Assembly: GCA_003023745.1 (NCBI GenBank)
Contig: PXYV01000009.1
Coordinates: 1 to 64,000, forward strand
Source: Sulfobacillus acidophilus
Lineage (GTDB): Bacteria; Bacillota; Sulfobacillia; Sulfobacillales; Sulfobacillaceae
DNA length: 64,000 bases
Direction: 5' to 3'
The translations under genes and the position numbers were made by a program. The notes beneath the pieces were generated by a model. It was not told the DNA's origin and ran no database searches. It worked only from the letters and a program-made list of their open reading frames with translations. This document shows, one piece after another, positions 60,733-64,000 of the stretch. Within the stretch, counting starts at the first letter, position 1, and each line of letters opens with the position of its first letter.

Positions 60733-61650
60733 CTAGCGCAGTCGTCCCGACAGTGTCCCAACCCGAGGATTAGCGACCCCGATTTGATACACGGGACCCG
60801 TATCCAGCCGCCACAAGCGCTGCTCTAAACGGCGTAGAGTCACGCGCGAAACGGTTGACGACACGAGCACACCCCGTACCGTGCCGCTATGTGCAATAAT
60901 GACCCCACACGCCTCGTCATCGGCGATTTGCAAAAGCTCGTCCAATGACGGATCGGACTCACGCTCACGCGCCACTTCCGCGGAAATCCGACCCGCTTGT
61001 CCTAGCAATTTTGCATCACGCGTCTTAATCCCGGCACGAGCATAATCCAACGCTTCTTGGATGCGCCGCTCTTGCTCAGGCTCGTAGTCGAGTCGACGAC
61101 GATGGTGATCTTCGGTATTGATACGACCGTGGCCTAACACCCCCACGATAACCATGGCAGGTGGCGCACCAAGTCGTTCTAGTAACTTGCCGCGGATGGG
61201 ATCGAAAGCGACGACGCCGTCGTACATAATTCCGTCAGTCGGTTCAATCGCAGCCGATATTTCGGCAATTCGAGCAGGTGGCAAGTAACGACCGAAATGG
61301 GCCGCGACCGCACGACATGCGGCAACAATGTCGGCCGAACTTGAGGCCATTCCCTTGCCGACCGGTAACGTGGATTGAATCATGAGGACCCCTTCGATAG
61401 GCTTCTCCCATGCGGTCAACAGCATCTCGACGGCACGTCGCGCCTTGCGGCGGTGCGAAGGCCAAACTTCCAGGGGATACCCCGGCGCCGAAACAAATGT
61501 CGCCCGCGTTCCCCAGGCAATCGGCAGCGTAATCAAAAAAGGGATGCCACCAATCTCCCCCTGAACAAGTTCACCGAACGTGCCAGGCGAAAATCCCCAA
61601 CCTGCGGTGCTTTGTGCGATTCTCTCCCACTCCTTTTGTGCCTCCAGCAT
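60733..61650 (-). CDS. GHMP kinase, PduX (L-threonine kinase)-like
   Basis: A 305-residue GHMP-superfamily kinase. GWGFSPGTFGELVQGEIGGIPFLITLPI matches the PGxxGELVQG start typical of PduX, and QSTLPVGKGMASSSADIVAACRAV is the GHMP ATP loop. PduX makes L-threonine phosphate for the aminopropanol arm of cobalamin, which would connect it with the riboswitch operon; a coenzyme-A or mevalonate-type role is less likely. The usual Cys in PGTCGELVQG is Phe here. No ribosome binding site is visible before ATG 61650, so the true start is uncertain. Confidence 0.78.
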   Translation of the reverse strand: MLEAQKEWERIAQSTAGWGFSPGTFGELVQGEIGGIPFLITLPIAWGTRATFVSAPGYPLEVWPSHRRKARRAVEMLLTAWEKPIEGVLMIQSTLPVGKGMASSSADIVAACRAVAAHFGRYLPPARIAEISAAIEPTDGIMYDGVVAFDPIRGKLLERLGAPPAMVIVGVLGHGRINTEDHHRRRLDYEPEQERRIQEALDYARAGIKTRDAKLLGQAGRISAEVARERESDPSLDELLQIADDEACGVIIAHSGTVRGVLVSSTVSRVTLRRLEQRLWRLDTGPVYQIGVANPRVGTLSGRLR

Positions 61651-61768
61651 GCGCGAGCGGCCGCCGGAAATCTACCCTACGGCCGGTTGCAAAAATCGGG
61701 GCACGTACCTCTCCCATCGTCAAACCGCCTGGCAAGCATCGCGGTATTTTGTTGACAGTCACACTGGC

Positions 61769-62836
61769 CTAGGGGGATGGAGAAGGTGATATGCTGACCA
61801 ACGTGCTCCAGGCATTAATTATAGAATTGACGACAGAGGTGGGGCCTTCCACTACTAATAACGTCTTGTTCAGGGTAACCGCACCAATCTCGCCGCCATC
61901 CGGCATGGATCCCACTTGGACCGTAAGACCGCCGAGTGTTTCTTTGATTAGCGAGATGCCTGCGGTGGGCGTAAAATGAGACTCCTTAGACTCGGTAATC
62001 ACCACAGGGCTGTGACTTGTGGTTTGATACGTCAGCAATACCACGCGCCGATTAGCGGAGGAACCCACGTTGACATTCATCAATTGCAGATTCTCGGACG
62101 CAGGCGGCAGCACGATGGGGAAGGACACTTGGGCCTGGGCCTGATCGAGCTCGGTACCGGCAACGGTTAGCGCCACTTCTGGCTTCACACCCGATGGCGG
62201 CGTAAATGAAAACGTGCTCGTAGGCAAAGCAGGGTTGACGCGCACGGTCTTGGCAAGTTCGATAATAGAGCCGCCTTTCCACACCGCCTCCCAACGAGAC
62301 GGAGTATTGGTGACGAGATTGAACCAAAGCGTCGCCTGCGCCGTAATAGTGGACGTGATTGGCGTACTGAGGTGCAAAACCACTTCGTTTGGCTTGACGG
62401 AAACGGACTGGGCTCGACTCGATTGGATCAGTTGAGGCAGGCCCACTCCCAGCATCTGAAACTCCGTCCAGGCTGCCGGACTCGCAGTTAAAACCGAATA
62501 ATGCTTCGATCCTTTTTGGTACTCCACCGTGTTCAACCCGTTGTCAATGACCTCATACGACGCACCCTGAGTGGGCGTCACCTGCAGACGAAAACTCGCA
62601 GGGTTTTCTTGACTTATCAGCGTTAGGTCATCCACTTGCTGGGGGCCGTGTGATTCTTTGAGGTAGACCACCGCAGACTCACTGATCGCATGCCAATCGC
62701 GGATGCGGGCCAACACCTCACTTTTTACCTCCTGCGGCGTCATTCCATGAGAAATCGTATGCGTCCCATGAGCGGTGCCGCACCCCGCTGTCAACGCTCC
62801 TATTATCATCGCCGCATAGATCATCCGTTGCTTCAT
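61769..62836 (-). CDS. Putative lipoprotein (LolA/RseB-like fold)
   Basis: A 355-residue exported protein with a lipobox (MKQRMIYAAMIIGALTAGC), so it is anchored outside the membrane. The body resembles outer-membrane lipoprotein carrier/sigma-regulatory protein folds: DDLTLISQENPASFRLQVTPTQGASYEVIDNGLNTVEYQKGSKHYSVLTASPAAWTEFQML is the concave beta-sheet part, and KPEVALTVAGTELDQAQAQVSFPIVLPP opens a second beta domain. In Gram-positives such proteins often influence sporulation or anti-sigma systems. Its role is unknown. It is separated by 118 bases from the PduX-like gene. Confidence 0.7.
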   Translation of the reverse strand: MKQRMIYAAMIIGALTAGCGTAHGTHTISHGMTPQEVKSEVLARIRDWHAISESAVVYLKESHGPQQVDDLTLISQENPASFRLQVTPTQGASYEVIDNGLNTVEYQKGSKHYSVLTASPAAWTEFQMLGVGLPQLIQSSRAQSVSVKPNEVVLHLSTPITSTITAQATLWFNLVTNTPSRWEAVWKGGSIIELAKTVRVNPALPTSTFSFTPPSGVKPEVALTVAGTELDQAQAQVSFPIVLPPASENLQLMNVNVGSSANRRVVLLTYQTTSHSPVVITESKESHFTPTAGISLIKETLGGLTVQVGSMPDGGEIGAVTLNKTLLVVEGPTSVVNSIINAWSTLVSISPSPSP

Positions 62837-62961
62837 AACCTGATCCTACTGCTCCAATCACTATCCGGCAAGCCGCCCCACCTTGAGATCACGCGCATTT
62901 TGGCATATGATGCAATTGCGGTAAGCCTTTGGTTGACGCAGGCCATCGGGGAGATGAAAGC

Positions 62962-63405
62962 ATGCCCACGGCAGGAGAACAAGAATTCACCAAGTTGCTT
63001 CGGGACCGTCATGTACGCGTCACGCCCAACCGTCTTACCGTATTTCGGGCTATGCAAAAGAGTTCCGAACCTCTCACCGTTCCAGAGCTGGCAGCCCTAG
63101 TGGAGGAGTCTGGGCTCAACACCGCTACGTTGTACCGAATTATGGAGACCTTCACGGAACTGCAAATTACGCATCCGGTCTTGCAGGATCACCAAAATGT
63201 GGCATATGAGCTCCGAGAGCCGTTTGCCCGCCACCATGACCATTTGGTGTGCCGACAATGCGGGAAGACCTTTGATTTGTACGATTGTCGGCTCGAGGCT
63301 GCATTAGAGTCAATTAGCGACGAACAAGGATTTCATATCGACTTTCACCAAATGGAGCTTCACGGTCTTTGCCCCAGTTGCCAAAAATCTACTCCACACC
63401 CCTAA
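62962..63405 (+). CDS. Fur family transcriptional regulator
   Basis: A 147-residue metal-responsive repressor (Fur/Zur/PerR type). The winged helix is RHVRVTPNRLTVFRAMQKSSEPLTVPELAALVEESGLNTATLYRIMETFTELQITH. The dimerisation domain has the metal-binding RHHDHLVCRQCGKTFDLYDC and a second Cys pair GLCPSCQ, a structural zinc site. Whether it senses iron, zinc or peroxide cannot be told. ATG 62962 has GGGGAGAT upstream; the TTG at 62929 is unlikely. Its 3' end overlaps the convergent kinase gene by 17 bases. Confidence 0.88.
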   Translation: MPTAGEQEFTKLLRDRHVRVTPNRLTVFRAMQKSSEPLTVPELAALVEESGLNTATLYRIMETFTELQITHPVLQDHQNVAYELREPFARHHDHLVCRQCGKTFDLYDCRLEAALESISDEQGFHIDFHQMELHGLCPSCQKSTPHP

Positions 63406-64000
63406 ACCGAAAATCTTCCCGAAGTGCGGCGCGCAGTTCCGAAGACGGGCAGGCCATCAGGGCCGCTCCTGCAACCGGCCGCAACTCAGACAATTCAATT
63501 CGGGCTAGGGGCAATTCTCGACTCACCACAGCGTGTAAGGCGTCTCGCATGTGAGGTGCCGATCCCAGCCATAAACTTCCGGCCAACACGACATCGACAG
63601 CCGTCGCTTGCAAATGCAACAGGCGGGCGCAGCCCACAATACTTTCGCCGATCGCCACCCCCTGACGCCGCAAAATGTCAATAGCCACCGCGTCCTGTTG
63701 GCGTGCTGCCTGAAAGCAAAGCGGCGCGAGCATTAAAAACGCCTCAGGCGCAATTTTCTGTGAGTACATGGCCTGGCTTAAAGTCGGAAAATCTGGGACC
63801 CCAAATGTACTGAGAACCACCTGTTCTAACAAAGTTTGAGGACCACGAAGCTCCGCGCTGCGAAACGCATGATGCAAAACGTCTCGCGCCATATCAATGC
63901 CGCTGCCATAATCTCCATACTCATACCCTAACCCGCCGACTTGTCGGATCAAACCATCGGGCGTTTTCCCCAACACATTACCACCCGTTCCAGCAATCGC
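63389..64000 (-). CDS. BadF/BadG/BcrA/BcrD-type ATPase or N-acetylglucosamine kinase (partial)
   Basis: The C-terminal 203 residues of a kinase with the actin-like ATPase fold; the N-terminus lies beyond the right edge. AIAGTGGNVLG at the edge is the phosphate-binding loop, GYEYGDYGSGIDMARDVLHHAF the family core, and VVLAGSLWLGSAPHMRDAL the third motif. Members phosphorylate amino sugars or activate enzymes. It is convergent with the Fur gene and overlaps it by 17 bases. Confidence 0.8.
   Translation of the reverse strand, partial: AIAGTGGNVLGKTPDGLIRQVGGLGYEYGDYGSGIDMARDVLHHAFRSAELRGPQTLLEQVVLSTFGVPDFPTLSQAMYSQKIAPEAFLMLAPLCFQAARQQDAVAIDILRRQGVAIGESIVGCARLLHLQATAVDVVLAGSLWLGSAPHMRDALHAVVSRELPLARIELSELRPVAGAALMACPSSELRAALREDFRFRGVE

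Noticed and set aside
1-64000. CRISPR arrays, rRNA genes or complete tRNA genes
   Set aside because: I looked for regularly spaced direct repeats and conserved RNA cores by eye and saw none; a covariance search would be needed to be certain for tRNAs.

Overview
The window looks like chromosomal DNA of a Gram-positive, motile, spore-former-type Firmicute with moderately high GC. A Sulfobacillus-like acidophile is my best guess, but it is an inference: there is no rRNA or other marker gene here. Pointers are strong GGAGG-type ribosome binding sites on most genes, frequent GTG and TTG starts, a Bacillus-type flagellin leader, an acid-protease-type S53 peptidase and no outer-membrane genes.

Layout. 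0.1-9.7 kb holds housekeeping and catabolic genes: a class V aminotransferase with an M14 peptidase; endonuclease IV, lipid kinase and family 1 glycosidase in a row; a VOC protein; a MarR regulator with an NAD-kinase-like protein; a histidine phosphatase. 9.7-12.7 kb is a cobalamin riboswitch followed by a btuF-btuC-btuD importer. 12.8-20.4 kb is a flagellar filament and probable glycosylation island: a GT2-TPR glycosyltransferase, fliS, fliD, a 596-residue flagellin and a three-domain glycosyltransferase/methyltransferase/glycosyltransferase. The flagellin leader carries a hairpin that closely resembles a CsrA site, plus a second GGA in the ribosome binding site.

20.8-36.7 kb is mixed metabolism: amidohydrolase, MFS transporter, an MBL-fold/NifX-like/RmlD-like operon, a stand-alone TnpB element with its omega RNA, PLP aminotransferase, M20 amidohydrolase, M61 and S53 peptidases, and small unknown proteins. 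A gene-poor stretch lies at 36.7-37.5 kb.

37.5-49.7 kb is a minus-strand exopolysaccharide operon: GT2, GT2, GT4, an O-antigen-ligase-like polymerase, GT4, [IscB element], GT4, epimerase, GT4, and a priming sugar-phosphate transferase. The IscB element (all catalytic residues present, omega RNA upstream) sits between two glycosyltransferase genes, and its stop codon overlaps the start codon of the next gene.

50-56 kb is a decaying accessory region: a frameshifted MFS gene, an EamA transporter, a sulfotransferase, two out-of-order relics of a DegT aminotransferase, a Gfo/Idh protein lacking both usual catalytic residues, and a CapD dehydratase pseudogene with two internal deletions and a frameshift. 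56.4-64 kb returns to housekeeping: ftsH, a lytic transglycosylase with coiled-coil N-terminus, a PduX-like kinase, a lipoprotein, a Fur-family regulator and a BadF/BcrA-type kinase cut by the window edge.

The most notable signals are two different RNA-guided nuclease families (TnpB and IscB) within 17 kb with no TnpA, the apparent translational hand-over from iscB to an exopolysaccharide gene, the flagellin leader, and the relic sugar-biosynthesis locus.
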